Assembly: GCA_036380875.1 (NCBI GenBank)
Contig: DASVDX010000035.1
Span: forward strand, 62,001 to 126,000
Reading direction: 5' to 3'
Origin: ZC4RG17 sp036380875
Lineage (GTDB): Bacteria > Actinomycetota > Acidimicrobiia > Spongiisociales > ZC4RG35
Length of the DNA: 64,000 bases
The notes under the pieces are model-generated. The model saw nothing but the letters and a program-made list of their open reading frames with translations. It did not search any database and was not told the origin of the DNA. Of the stretch, positions 8,489-17,320 are shown one piece after another. Each line of letters opens with the position of its first letter. The stretch's first letter is position 1. Position numbers and translations under genes: made by a program.

Positions 8489-10844
8489 CCGCCTGGAGAT
8501 GAGCGGGTTCGCTCCCTTCCGGGAGCCGACCGTAGTCGACTTCACCGACCTCGAACTGTTCGCCCTCACAGGCCCCACCGGGGCGGGGAAGAGCTCGGTG
8601 ATCGACGCCATCACCTTCGCCCTATACGGCAGCGTGCCCCGCTACGGGAAGGGCAGCGTCAAGCCGGTCGTGGCGCTGGGCAGAGCCGAGGCGAGAGTGC
8701 GGCTCGACTTCGAAGTGGAGGGTGAGCCGTACACCGCCGCTCGGGTCGTCAGGATCGACACGAAGGGGCGAGCCACCACTGCCGAAGCCCGCCTCGAGAG
8801 CCAGGGCCAGGTCGTGGCCTCGGGTGCCGACGAAGTGACTGCCGGGGTCGAACGCCTGCTCGGCTTGGAGATAGACCACTTCACCCGCTCGGTCGTCCTT
8901 CCTCAGGGCCAGTTCGCCGCTTTCCTCCACGACACCCCCGCAGGCCAACAGGAGCTGGTCAAGGCCCTGTTGGACATGGGGGTGCTCGACGTCGTGCGCA
9001 CTCTCGCCACCGAAAGGGCGAAGACCGCCAAGGCGGTGATCGAGCAGGCCCGGGCTCGCCTCGAGCAACTCGGTGACGCCACCGACGAGGCGCAAGAGCA
9101 GGCGCAGAGCCGCGTCTCCACCCTGGAGCAGCTGATGGAGCCGGTGGAGGCCGCCGAGAAGGCCATCGCCGAAGGGCACATCCTCGTCACCTCCCGCCAA
9201 CGAGAAGCGGCGACGCTGGAAGAGCAGACGAGGCTGCTGGCCGCCGTCGAGATCCCCGACGGAGTGGCCGAGTTGGCCGAATCCGTCGCCGAGCTCGACG
9301 AAAAGATCCAAGTCGCCGAACAGCAGCTGATCGCAGCTCGTGCCGACCTCGAGGCTGTCCAGGCGCAGGCGAAGGAGATCCCCTCGGCTGAGGCACTCGA
9401 CAACGTCGCCCAGGCCTATCAACGGCTGCGATCCGCCGCCGCCAAACTCGAAGCCATCGACCTCGAGGCGCTGGAGAAGGCCGTGGCGGAGAGCTCGTCG
9501 GCGGTGGACACGGCCCTCATGGAGCGCCAGCGGGCCGCCGCCGAGCTCGACCAGGCTCGCAACCGCCACGCCGCTCACGCCCTGGTCGCCGGGCTCCACA
9601 AAGGCGATCCCTGCCCGGTCTGCGAACAGCCCCTTCCTTCCGATCCGGCAGAAGCCCCCGCCGATCTGGACGAGAAACGCCGCCGGCTCGAAGCGGCAGA
9701 GGAGAACGTCGCCGAAGCGCGTCAGACCCACCAGAAGGCCGAAGCCGCCCTCACCGAGGCCAAAGCCACCTGGGCGGCGACCACCGAGACCATCGAGGCC
9801 ATCCGGGCCGACCTCGCCGCCTTTCCGTCGGAGGAGGAACTGCCCGGCCTCGTCTCCGCCCGGGATGAGATCGACGCTCGCCTCGCCGCCGCTTCGGCCG
9901 CGGTGGAGGAACGACAGGCTGCATTGGACGAGTGCCGCCAGGCTCGCCGGGCGGTGGACGAGCAGGTCGAGGAGGCGTGGGAGCGGTTCTCGTCGCTCCG
10001 CGACCGCCTGGCGATACTCGAACCCCCGCCTGCTCCCCGCGACGACCTGGCCGCTGCCTGGGAAGGCCTGGTGGCATGGGCGAGGGAGAGGCACGCCGGA
10101 CTGTCGGAGCGTCTCGTCGAGGCCAGGGCGGCGGCCGAAGAGGCGGCTGCTTCGGTCGAGAAGCAACGCGACGAACTCGAGCGGATACTGGCCGAAGCCG
10201 GCGTCGAGGGGGCGGGGTCGGCGTCCGCTCGCCTCGCCGCCGCCGTCGCCACTGCCCGCGCCGACCTCGCCCGCATCACGGAGCGGTGCGAAGAGCGCCG
10301 GGGCCTCGAGGCCGACATCACGCAGCGAAGCGAGGAGGAGGCGGTGGCCTCGACCTTGGCCAACCACCTGCGCGCCAACCGGTTCGAGGCGTGGGTCCTC
10401 TCCGAGGCACTGGCGACACTCGTCGACGGCGCCAACCACCTGTTGGCCGATCTGACGAGCGGCTCCTACTCGCTGGCGCTCGACGACCGCCGCATCGAAG
10501 TCGTGGACCACCGCAACGCCGACGAGCGCCGCCCGGTGAAGAGTCTGTCGGGCGGAGAGACCTTCCTCGTGTCGCTGGCACTGGCGCTCTCCCTCGGCGA
10601 GCACCTCTCGAACCTGTCGGAGCGTGGCGGGGCCCGCCTCGACGCCATCTTCCTGGACGAAGGCTTCGGCAGCCTCGACGCCGAGACCCTCGAGACCGTG
10701 GCGGTGGTGGTGTCCGAACTCGCGTCCCGGGGTCGCATGGTCGGCGTCGTCACCCACGTGAAGGAACTGGCTGAGCAGATGCCGGTGCGCTTCGAGGTGA
10801 AGGTCGGCCCCAGCGGCAGCACGATCGAGAAGGTGGTGATGTGA
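8478..10844 (+). CDS. sbcC: SbcC ATPase (Rad50-type SMC protein)
   Basis: At 788 residues this is shorter than E. coli SbcC (about 1050), mainly because of shorter coiled coils. The N-terminal Walker A is GPTGAGKSSVIDAI near residue 33. A zinc hook GDPCPVCEQPLP lies near residue 376. The ABC signature LSGGETFLVSLALALS is near 687 and Walker B DAIFLDEGFGSLD near 720. The hook dimerises two coiled coils and the head controls SbcD. It overlaps sbcD at its start and the NurA-like gene at its stop (GTGA). Confidence 0.95.
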   Translation: MRPSRLEMSGFAPFREPTVVDFTDLELFALTGPTGAGKSSVIDAITFALYGSVPRYGKGSVKPVVALGRAEARVRLDFEVEGEPYTAARVVRIDTKGRATTAEARLESQGQVVASGADEVTAGVERLLGLEIDHFTRSVVLPQGQFAAFLHDTPAGQQELVKALLDMGVLDVVRTLATERAKTAKAVIEQARARLEQLGDATDEAQEQAQSRVSTLEQLMEPVEAAEKAIAEGHILVTSRQREAATLEEQTRLLAAVEIPDGVAELAESVAELDEKIQVAEQQLIAARADLEAVQAQAKEIPSAEALDNVAQAYQRLRSAAAKLEAIDLEALEKAVAESSSAVDTALMERQRAAAELDQARNRHAAHALVAGLHKGDPCPVCEQPLPSDPAEAPADLDEKRRRLEAAEENVAEARQTHQKAEAALTEAKATWAATTETIEAIRADLAAFPSEEELPGLVSARDEIDARLAAASAAVEERQAALDECRQARRAVDEQVEEAWERFSSLRDRLAILEPPPAPRDDLAAAWEGLVAWARERHAGLSERLVEARAAAEEAAASVEKQRDELERILAEAGVEGAGSASARLAAAVATARADLARITERCEERRGLEADITQRSEEEAVASTLANHLRANRFEAWVLSEALATLVDGANHLLADLTSGSYSLALDDRRIEVVDHRNADERRPVKSLSGGETFLVSLALALSLGEHLSNLSERGGARLDAIFLDEGFGSLDAETLETVAVVVSELASRGRMVGVVTHVKELAEQMPVRFEVKVGPSGSTIEKVVM

Positions 10845-11758
10845 GGTTCACCGTCGCCCAGTGGTCGCCCGAGTACGGAACCCCGACCGAGCTCGACGAC
10901 ACCACCGGAAGGGTCGAGGTGGGTGTCGAGGTGCCGCCGGGCGAGTGGCACGGGCTGGTGCCCGACGTCGACCCGGCGACCGACGTGTTGTTCATCGACG
11001 GGGTCCGCCGCGTCGACGCCAACCTGTGGATCGAACAGGCTGGAGGCCGGCCCGTCCTCGGCCTGGCCGCCACGTACGCCGCCGGCGCCGTCCGCTCCAA
11101 CGGGGCAGCCGAGATCGTGGCGGCGAAGGTCGAGCGCGGGCTCTTCACGTCGGCGCCCGCCTCGGACATCGTCACCACATGTGGCACGTACGCGGTCAAG
11201 GCCACCAGCGGCCAAACGCCCGAAGAGCTGTGGCTCGGCATCCAGCAACGAATGGGAGAGCTGGAAGGAGCGGTGGCAGCGGACCAGGGCGGGGCGACTC
11301 TGGTGGTCGCCGACGGCCCGCTCTCTCATCACCGTCATGCCGAGGGTGCCATCCACCGGGTCGTCGGCTACGTGAAGCGGGAGCACGTCGAGTATCTCCC
11401 GAGCGAACTGTGGGACGTCAAATACGGGCTCGGGGTGGGAAGGCGCACCCCGCTTTTTTTGACCACGACGTCGTGGTCGCGGTACTCGTGGTACGTCCGC
11501 CTCGCCACCGGCGCCGGACCGGCGGAAGGGCTGGTTCGCTGCGAGGTGAGCGGCGACATGGACATCGCCGCCGCGGTGCGGCTCGCCGACCAGGTCACTG
11601 CCACCTTGCCGCGTTTCGCCTCCGCTCCCCACAAGGACCCCCGGGCGCCGGAGAACCTCTACCCGATCGCCGGACTGGAACGGGAGCTGCGCCGGCGACT
11701 GGGAGACCGCGACGTCCTCTACCGGGCCCTGCGGCGGGCCGCCGTCCAGGCAGCTTGA
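10841..11758 (+). CDS. NurA-like nuclease domain protein
   Basis: The 305-residue protein has the layout of NurA, an RNase H-like 5'-3' nuclease. An acidic start strand LFIDGVRRVDANLW (Asp near residue 53) is followed by LVVADGPLSHHRH near 160, GYVKREHVEYLP near 178, and a C-terminal PENLYPIAGLERELRRR segment. Similarity is judged by motif pattern only. Genomic support is strong: its GTG overlaps the sbcC stop by four bases, and a HerA-like ATPase, NurA's partner, is upstream at the window edge. I infer that the four proteins act together in end resection. Confidence 0.6.
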   Translation: MRFTVAQWSPEYGTPTELDDTTGRVEVGVEVPPGEWHGLVPDVDPATDVLFIDGVRRVDANLWIEQAGGRPVLGLAATYAAGAVRSNGAAEIVAAKVERGLFTSAPASDIVTTCGTYAVKATSGQTPEELWLGIQQRMGELEGAVAADQGGATLVVADGPLSHHRHAEGAIHRVVGYVKREHVEYLPSELWDVKYGLGVGRRTPLFLTTTSWSRYSWYVRLATGAGPAEGLVRCEVSGDMDIAAAVRLADQVTATLPRFASAPHKDPRAPENLYPIAGLERELRRRLGDRDVLYRALRRAAVQAA

Positions 11759-11762
11759 GGCG

Positions 11763-12680
11763 CTAGCTCTCCCGGCGGGACGCCAGGAGAGCGCCGGCTG
11801 TGACGAGAACGATGCCCGCCACGGCCAAGACATGCACGTCGTCGCCACGGAAGATCACACCGAGGATGAGGGCGACGACGGGGATGCAGTAGGTGATGAA
11901 CGACGCCCGGGTGGCGCCCACGCTGCCGGTGAGGCTGCTCATCAGCACGAACGCCAGACCCGTCCCCAGGACTCCCACGGCGAGCGTCGCCAAAAGCGAT
12001 GACACCGCGAACTCCGACCCCCGGAGGTCGGCGAGCCCGTAGGGGAGCACCATGGCCACCGCCACCCACTGCACCCGGGCGATGACGGGGACCGACCCGT
12101 ACTTCTGCTGCAGCGGAGCGACGATGTTGGTGGCGAAGGCGTAGCAAACGGTCGCCGCCAGCACGAGGATCACACCTATCAGTGCCGTGCCGCCCCCTTC
12201 GGCCGAGGGCAGCGAGATGGCGGCGATGCCGGCGAAGCCGACGATCAACCCCAGGGTCTGGCGCCGCCCGGGGAGTTCCCGCAACAGGGCGGTGGATACC
12301 ACTGCGGTGAAGATCGGCATGGCTCCGTTCAGCATCCCGGCGGCGGCCGAGCTGATCCACTGCTGGGCGAGAGGGAAGAAGATCTGCGGCAGGGCGATCC
12401 AGATCAGGGCGAGCAGGACGATCCGGGGCAGGTCGGCTCGCTCGATGGTCGAACGGCGGGCGCGGGGCACCAGGGCGAGGGTCGCTGCCCCGAAGCTCAC
12501 CCTGAGCAGCGACACGAGCCCGGGCGTGAAGTGGTCGAGGCCGATGGCCATGAACAGGAACGACGCCCCCCAGATGAGCACGAGCGACAAAAAGAAAGCC
12601 CAATCGCGCGGAGTGAACGCCTCGCGATTGGTGCCGTGGGTGGTGGACAGCAGGCGGTGAGCCCCAGATTCGCTCACCAT
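11763..12680 (-). CDS. EamA/DMT-family transporter
   Basis: The 305-residue membrane protein has about ten hydrophobic segments in two EamA repeats. The first begins WAFFLSLVLIWGASFLFMAI and the second LIGVILVLAATVCYAFATN. It is a typical drug/metabolite exporter of unknown substrate. It converges on the NurA-like gene with a four-base gap. A TAGCCT hexamer on the minus strand (plus 12709-12714) may be its -10 element. The 5' end faces the glycine riboswitch gene, leaving a divergent intergenic region. Confidence 0.88.
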   Translation of the reverse strand: MVSESGAHRLLSTTHGTNREAFTPRDWAFFLSLVLIWGASFLFMAIGLDHFTPGLVSLLRVSFGAATLALVPRARRSTIERADLPRIVLLALIWIALPQIFFPLAQQWISSAAAGMLNGAMPIFTAVVSTALLRELPGRRQTLGLIVGFAGIAAISLPSAEGGGTALIGVILVLAATVCYAFATNIVAPLQQKYGSVPVIARVQWVAVAMVLPYGLADLRGSEFAVSSLLATLAVGVLGTGLAFVLMSSLTGSVGATRASFITYCIPVVALILGVIFRGDDVHVLAVAGIVLVTAGALLASRRES

Positions 12681-12769
12681 GTGGGTTCCTCACAGAGCAC
12701 GGCAGGGAGGCTAACCACACGGGCGGCCGAGTCATTCCCGATTATCGGAGGGCAGGGACGGGGCGCGGA

Positions 12770-12775
12770 TATGAT
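12770..12775 (+). promoter_or_regulatory. -10 element of the gcvP riboswitch transcript
   Basis: TATGAT lies about 20 bases before the first helix of the glycine aptamer, so transcription would start near 12782 and include the whole aptamer. No clear -35 hexamer is found in the GC-rich stretch upstream. Confidence 0.5.
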
Positions 12776-12794
12776 GGGTGGAGGCCGTTGATCT

Positions 12795-12880
12795 CGGACG
12801 GGAGAGTTCCCATCAGGGGGACGCCGAAGGGGCAACGCCAGGCAGGCGGAAACTCTCAGGCACCAGGACCGTCCGAAGGA
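12795..12880 (+). ncRNA. Glycine riboswitch (single aptamer)
   Basis: The stretch carries the glycine aptamer consensus in order: CGGGAGAGTTCC (P1/P2 strand), ACGCCGAAGGGGCAA (P3a loop side), then GCGGAAACTCTCAGGCA followed by CCAGGACCG. GGAGAG near 12801 pairs with CTCTC near 12853. Only one aptamer is seen. The stem 12885-12907 just downstream may be the 'ghost' helix that stabilises singleton glycine riboswitches. It precedes gcvP, glycine decarboxylase, a standard target that is usually switched on by glycine. Confidence 0.93.
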
Positions 12881-12884
12881 GGCG

Positions 12885-12920
12885 CCGCTGGAGGGTACCG
12901 ACAGCGGTGACGACGTCACC
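12885..12920 (+). promoter_or_regulatory. Two overlapping hairpins between aptamer and gcvP start
   Basis: CCGCTG (12885-12890) pairs with CAGCGG (12902-12907), and GGTGAC (12906-12911) pairs with GTCACC (12915-12920). The two stems share bases 12906-12907, so they compete at the junction. The second ends one base before GGGAG, the likely ribosome site of gcvP at 12921-12925. This could be the expression platform, acting on translation; neither stem is followed by a U-run. Confidence 0.5.
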
Positions 12921-12930
12921 GGGAGCCATC

Positions 12931-15762
12931 ATGTCGACGTACCAGTTCAGCCGCCGCCACATCGGTCTCTCCGAAGAGGCCGCCGCCGAGATGCTCGGGC
13001 GCCTCGGGGTCACCTCGATCGACGAGCTCATCGAACAGGCCGTGCCGGCCAACATCCTCGACCGTCGGGACCTGGATCTTCCGGCACCCATGACGGAACA
13101 GGAGGCTCTGGCCGAGCTGAGGCGCATCGCCACGAAGAACCAGCGGATGCGCTCCCTCATCGGCCTCGGGTACTACGGGACCATCACTCCGCCGGTGATC
13201 CTCCGCAACGTCCTCGAATCGCCGGCCTGGTACACCGCTTACACGCCCTATCAGGCGGAGATCTCCCAGGGCCGCCTCGAGGCGCTCCTCAACTTCCAGA
13301 CGATGGTCGCCGACCTGACCGGTCTGGAGATCGCCAACGCCTCCCTCCTGGACGAGGGGACCGCGGCGGCCGAAGGCGTGGCGATGGTGCGGAGGATCGT
13401 CCGCCGCAACGGCCGCTTCCTGATCGACAGCGATTGCCACCCCCAGACCATCGCCGTGGTGGAGACGCGCGCCGAGGCGGTGGGTGTGGATGTCGAGGTG
13501 GTCGATGTCGCCGCCGTGGGCTCGTTCGACGACGTCGTCGGCGTCCTGGTCCAGTACCCAGGTTCAGGTGGAGAGCTGATCGATCTCGCCTCGGTCGCCG
13601 ATCGTGTCCATGCGGTCGGCGGCATGGTCGTCGCCGCCACAGACCTGTTGGCCTCCGTGCTGCTCGAGCCGGTCGGGGCGCTCGGCGCCGACATCGCCGT
13701 CGGCTCCGCCCAGCGCTTCGGCGTCCCGTTGGGCTTCGGCGGTCCCCACGCCGGGTTCATCGCCGTACGCGAAGGGCACGTCCGTGCCCTGCCGGGAAGG
13801 CTGGTCGGCGTGTCGAAGGACACGGCGGGGCGCATCGGCTACCGCCTCGCCCTCCAGACCCGTGAACAGCACATCCGACGGGAACGGGCGACCTCCAACG
13901 TATGCACCGCCCAGGTCCTACTCGCCGTCGTCGCCGGCCTCTATGCCGTGTGGCACGGGCCGGAGGGCCTGACCGAGATCGCCGAGCGGGTCCACGGCCT
14001 CACCGGGCGTCTGGCGGCGTCACTCGAGGCGATCGAAGGCGTGGAGGTCGAAAACGAGACCTTCTTCGACACGCTCACCGTCCGCGCCGACGCCGATGCC
14101 GTCATCGCTGCCGCCCTGGAACGGGGGATCAACCTGCGGCGCATCGACGACAGCCGCGTGGCCGTCTCCCTCGACGAGACGGTCGACGAAGAGGTCCTCG
14201 GAGCCGTGGTGGAGGCCTTCGGAGGCACCGAACTGGCGGGCTCCCCGAATGCGGGGATCCCCGAGCAGCGGCGTCGTCGGTCCACCTTCCTCGAGCATCC
14301 GGTCTTCAACTCGTATCGGTCCGAGCATGAGATGCTCCGCTACCTGCGCCGGCTCTCCGACCGCGACCTCGCCCTGGACCGGACGATGATCCCCCTCGGG
14401 TCCTGCACCATGAAGCTCAACGCCACATCGGAGATGATCCCGATGACGTGGCCCGAGTTCGGCGACATCCACCCGTTCGCGCCCTTGGACCAGGCGTCCG
14501 GTTACATGGAGCTGATCGACGATCTCTGCCGGTACCTGGCGGAGCTGACCGGCTACGACGCCGTGTCGCTGCAGCCCAACGCCGGATCCCAGGGTGAGCT
14601 GGCCGGGCTCCTCGCCATCCGCGCCTATCACCGCAGCCGGGGTGAGCCGGAGCGAGTGGTGTGCCTGATCCCTCAGTCCGCCCACGGCACCAATGCCGCA
14701 TCGGCGGCGATGGCGGGGATGGAAGTGGTAGTCGTCGGTACCGACGAGCACGGCAACGTCGACCTGGCGGACTTGGAGGAGAAGGCATCCGCGCACCGCG
14801 ACCGGCTGGCGGCCGTCATGGTCACCTACCCCTCGACCCACGGAGTGTTCGAGCCGGGGATCGAGAAGCTGTGCGAGATCGTCCACTCCCACGGCGGGCA
14901 GGTCTACGTCGACGGGGCCAACCTCAATGCTCTCGTTGGGCTCGCCCGTCCCGGCGACTTCGGCGCCGACGTCGGCCACCTGAACCTGCACAAGACGTTC
15001 ACGATCCCCCACGGCGGAGGGGGCCCGGGGGTGGGGCCGGTGGGAGTCAAAGCCCACCTTGCACCGTTCCTTCCCAACCACCCGCTCGTCCCCGAGGCCG
15101 GGCCGAAGACGGGGATCGGCCCGATCGCTGCTTCACCCTTCGGTTCGGCAGGGATCCTGCCCATCCCGTGGATGTACATCAGGATGATGGGTGCGAAAGG
15201 GCTGCGCCGGGCAACCGAAGCGGCGATCCTGGCCGCCAACTACGTGGCGGCCCGCCTGGACGAGCACTTCCCGGTCCTCTACACGGGGGTCACCGGTCGC
15301 GTCGCCCACGAATGCATCGTCGACCTCCGCGAGCTGACCCGCCGGAGCGGGGTGACGGTCGAGGACGTGGCCAAGCGGCTGGCCGACTACGGGTTCCACG
15401 CCCCGACCGTGGCCTTCCCGGTCGCCGGCACTCTCATGATCGAGCCGACGGAGTCCGAATCGTTCGAGGAGCTGGAGAGGTTCTGCCGGGCCATGATCGC
15501 GATCCGTGAGGAGATCGAGAAAGTGGCGACGGGGGAGTGGCCGAAGGACGACAACCCCTTGAAGAACGCTCCCCATCCCGCCGCCGACGTGATCGGAGAA
15601 TGGAACCGCCCATACCCTGCCGAGGTGGCGGCATTCCCGCTGCCCGAGCTGATGAGCGACAAGTACTGGCCGCCCGTCAGCCGGATCGATGCCGCCGGGG
15701 GAGACCGCAACCTGATGTGCTCGTGCCCGCCGATCAGCGCCTACGCCGAGCCCGTCTCCTGA
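12931..15762 (+). CDS. gcvP: Glycine dehydrogenase (decarboxylating), full-length P-protein
   Basis: The 943-residue protein is the fused, homodimeric form of the glycine cleavage P-protein. It decarboxylates glycine with PLP and passes the aminomethyl group to GcvH. The PLP lysine is in HLNLHKTFTIPHGGGGPG near residue 687. N- and C-terminal halves are both complete, including RYHPLGSC-type motif variant MIPLGSCTMKLN near residue 490. The start is ATG 12931 after GGGAG; the frame runs upstream through the riboswitch and should not be included. gcvT and gcvH are not nearby. Confidence 0.95.
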   Translation: MSTYQFSRRHIGLSEEAAAEMLGRLGVTSIDELIEQAVPANILDRRDLDLPAPMTEQEALAELRRIATKNQRMRSLIGLGYYGTITPPVILRNVLESPAWYTAYTPYQAEISQGRLEALLNFQTMVADLTGLEIANASLLDEGTAAAEGVAMVRRIVRRNGRFLIDSDCHPQTIAVVETRAEAVGVDVEVVDVAAVGSFDDVVGVLVQYPGSGGELIDLASVADRVHAVGGMVVAATDLLASVLLEPVGALGADIAVGSAQRFGVPLGFGGPHAGFIAVREGHVRALPGRLVGVSKDTAGRIGYRLALQTREQHIRRERATSNVCTAQVLLAVVAGLYAVWHGPEGLTEIAERVHGLTGRLAASLEAIEGVEVENETFFDTLTVRADADAVIAAALERGINLRRIDDSRVAVSLDETVDEEVLGAVVEAFGGTELAGSPNAGIPEQRRRRSTFLEHPVFNSYRSEHEMLRYLRRLSDRDLALDRTMIPLGSCTMKLNATSEMIPMTWPEFGDIHPFAPLDQASGYMELIDDLCRYLAELTGYDAVSLQPNAGSQGELAGLLAIRAYHRSRGEPERVVCLIPQSAHGTNAASAAMAGMEVVVVGTDEHGNVDLADLEEKASAHRDRLAAVMVTYPSTHGVFEPGIEKLCEIVHSHGGQVYVDGANLNALVGLARPGDFGADVGHLNLHKTFTIPHGGGGPGVGPVGVKAHLAPFLPNHPLVPEAGPKTGIGPIAASPFGSAGILPIPWMYIRMMGAKGLRRATEAAILAANYVAARLDEHFPVLYTGVTGRVAHECIVDLRELTRRSGVTVEDVAKRLADYGFHAPTVAFPVAGTLMIEPTESESFEELERFCRAMIAIREEIEKVATGEWPKDDNPLKNAPHPAADVIGEWNRPYPAEVAAFPLPELMSDKYWPPVSRIDAAGGDRNLMCSCPPISAYAEPVS

Positions 15763-15804
15763 TTCGATCGGCTCAGGCGGGACGTAGAACGGTTAGGTCG
15801 ACCC

Positions 15805-15833
15805 TTGACCCGACCGATGATTGCTGGGATTGT
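15805..15833 (+). promoter_or_regulatory. Candidate sigma70-type promoter
   Basis: TTGACC (15805-15810) and GATTGT (15828-15833) are separated by 17 bases. They sit in the gap after gcvP and before the GTG at 15875. If real, a TTG start at 15821 for the next gene is ruled out. Confidence 0.35.
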
Positions 15834-15874
15834 TCCGCCAGGACGTGTGCCCACACGCCTATGAAAGGGGTCCG

Positions 15875-16822
15875 GTGCGGTTCTTCGGCCGTATACGTTT
15901 CGGTGACGTAGAGGACGAGCTCGACGTCGCGGTCGAGGTCGACGAAACACACGTGCACCTCATCTCGGGCGACGAGCCTCTGGGCAGCTGGTGCCTGGCC
16001 GACGTCGTCGCCAACCGCCTCGTCGCCAACGAGTTCGAGATCGATCTCGATGGGGAGACCGTGGTCTTCCTCGCCGACGATCAGGTCAACTTCGCATACG
16101 GCGCCGTCCAGAAGATGGCCGAGGGCTGGGCCCGCTATCACGCCATGAACCCCGTGAGGCGCCGTCGGGCGGTGAGTGCGGCGCGTAGAGCTTCCTTCCC
16201 CTCCCGTCTCGACGAAGTGCGCCGGGCCCTCCGCGAGGCCCGCGACATCCTCGCCTCCCGCACGCCCGAGATGGTGCCACCGCCCGCAGAAGCCGGGCCT
16301 GAGCCGACAGAAGAGGTCGTGGCCGCCGAGCCGTCGGAGCCTGCGGCCGGGGCGCCGAAGTCGAGGTTCTGGGCGAAGGTGGAGCAGGCCACCGCCCAAG
16401 ATCGCCAAACGGCGGTGGAGGTCGGCCGGGAGGTGGAGGTGCCGGACGATCCGCCCCGTCGGCGACTTCCTCGCATCGAGCTTCCCCAACCCGCGGGACA
16501 GGAGACCGCCGTTCCCGCGGATGAGGAGGTCCCGGTGCCGTGGCTCCAGCCTCGGGTGGAGGAACTCCCCGTCCCCCATCTGCCCCCACCACTTCCCCCG
16601 CCGCCCCGCCCGCAGCCACCGCCGGAGGAGCCGGAGATGGAGGACCGCCGGGACAGGGAGGAGGCCGGGTTGCGGGCCGCCATCAGGTCGCTCTTCGGCA
16701 AGGGAACGAAGACCGTTCACGAGCACAGCTTCGTCGAGAGCACGACCGCCGTCGGGATCGTGCGTCGCGTGTGCCTCGAATGCGGCTACGTTTCCATCGG
16801 TGTCGCAGAGCGTGAGACCTGA
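15875..16822 (+). CDS. Proline-rich protein of unknown function with CxxC tail
   Basis: I do not recognise this 315-residue protein. The N-terminal 90 residues look like a small folded beta domain (RFFGRIRFGDVEDELDVAVE...). A basic helix follows (PVRRRRAVSAARRA), then about 140 residues rich in Pro, Glu and Ala including PHLPPPLPPPPRPQPPPEE. The tail has HEHSF followed by RRVCLECGYVSIG, a possible zinc site. No signal peptide or membrane segment is seen. GTG 15875 with GAAAGGGG upstream is chosen over TTG 15821. The next gene overlaps its end by 11 bases. Confidence 0.7.
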   Translation: MRFFGRIRFGDVEDELDVAVEVDETHVHLISGDEPLGSWCLADVVANRLVANEFEIDLDGETVVFLADDQVNFAYGAVQKMAEGWARYHAMNPVRRRRAVSAARRASFPSRLDEVRRALREARDILASRTPEMVPPPAEAGPEPTEEVVAAEPSEPAAGAPKSRFWAKVEQATAQDRQTAVEVGREVEVPDDPPRRRLPRIELPQPAGQETAVPADEEVPVPWLQPRVEELPVPHLPPPLPPPPRPQPPPEEPEMEDRRDREEAGLRAAIRSLFGKGTKTVHEHSFVESTTAVGIVRRVCLECGYVSIGVAERET

Positions 16823-17315
16823 GCTTCCACAGCCCCGGATCCATCCCACCGCCTTCGTCGCCCCCAATGCCAGCGTCTGGGGCGACGTCACGGTCGGAGA
16901 GGGATCAGTGGTCCTCTTCGGGGCGGTGCTTCGCGCCGAAGACGACCGGGTGATCGTCGGATCCGAAACCAACATCCAAGACAACGCCGTCGTCCATTGC
17001 GACGCCGGCTTCCCGGCCATCATCGGCGACCGCACCACGGTCGGCCACTCCGCCGTCGTCCACGGCGCCGTCATCGGCGACGGGTGCCTGGTCGGCATCG
17101 GAGCGCTGGCCCTCAACGGATCGGTGATGGGCGACGGTTCGTGGCTGGCAGCCGGGTCGGTGCTGCCGGAGGGAAAGGAGATCCCGCCGTGGACGCTGGC
17201 GGTCGGTGTCCCGGCCCGACCCCTCCGGGAGCTCACCGAGGAGGAAATCGAGCGGCAACGGTCAGGCGTGCAGACCTACCTAGAGTTGAGAGACCTGTAC
17301 CGCCGCTCGGTTTGA
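16812..17315 (+). CDS. Gamma-carbonic anhydrase family protein
   Basis: The 167-residue left-handed beta-helix protein has hexapeptide repeats (VWGDVTVGEGSVVLFGAVLR). The three metal-binding histidines of gamma-class carbonic anhydrases are present: VVHCDAG, TTVGHSAVVHGAVIGDG. It probably binds zinc and may hydrate CO2; many YrdA/PaaY relatives have weak or unproven activity. GTG 16812 overlaps the previous gene; GTG 16800 is an alternative. The C-terminal helix (LTEEEIERQRSGVQTYLELR) is typical of the family. Confidence 0.88.
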   Translation: MRPELPQPRIHPTAFVAPNASVWGDVTVGEGSVVLFGAVLRAEDDRVIVGSETNIQDNAVVHCDAGFPAIIGDRTTVGHSAVVHGAVIGDGCLVGIGALALNGSVMGDGSWLAAGSVLPEGKEIPPWTLAVGVPARPLRELTEEEIERQRSGVQTYLELRDLYRRSV

Positions 17316-17320
17316 GGTCG

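Noticed and set aside
8622..10757. A 711-codon open frame on the minus strand across sbcC
   Set aside because: It is the antisense shadow of a GC-rich gene with clear Rad50 motifs; its product has no recognisable domain.
12778..12930. A 51-codon N-terminal extension of gcvP
   Set aside because: It would translate the glycine riboswitch; the family N-terminus begins at ATG 12931.
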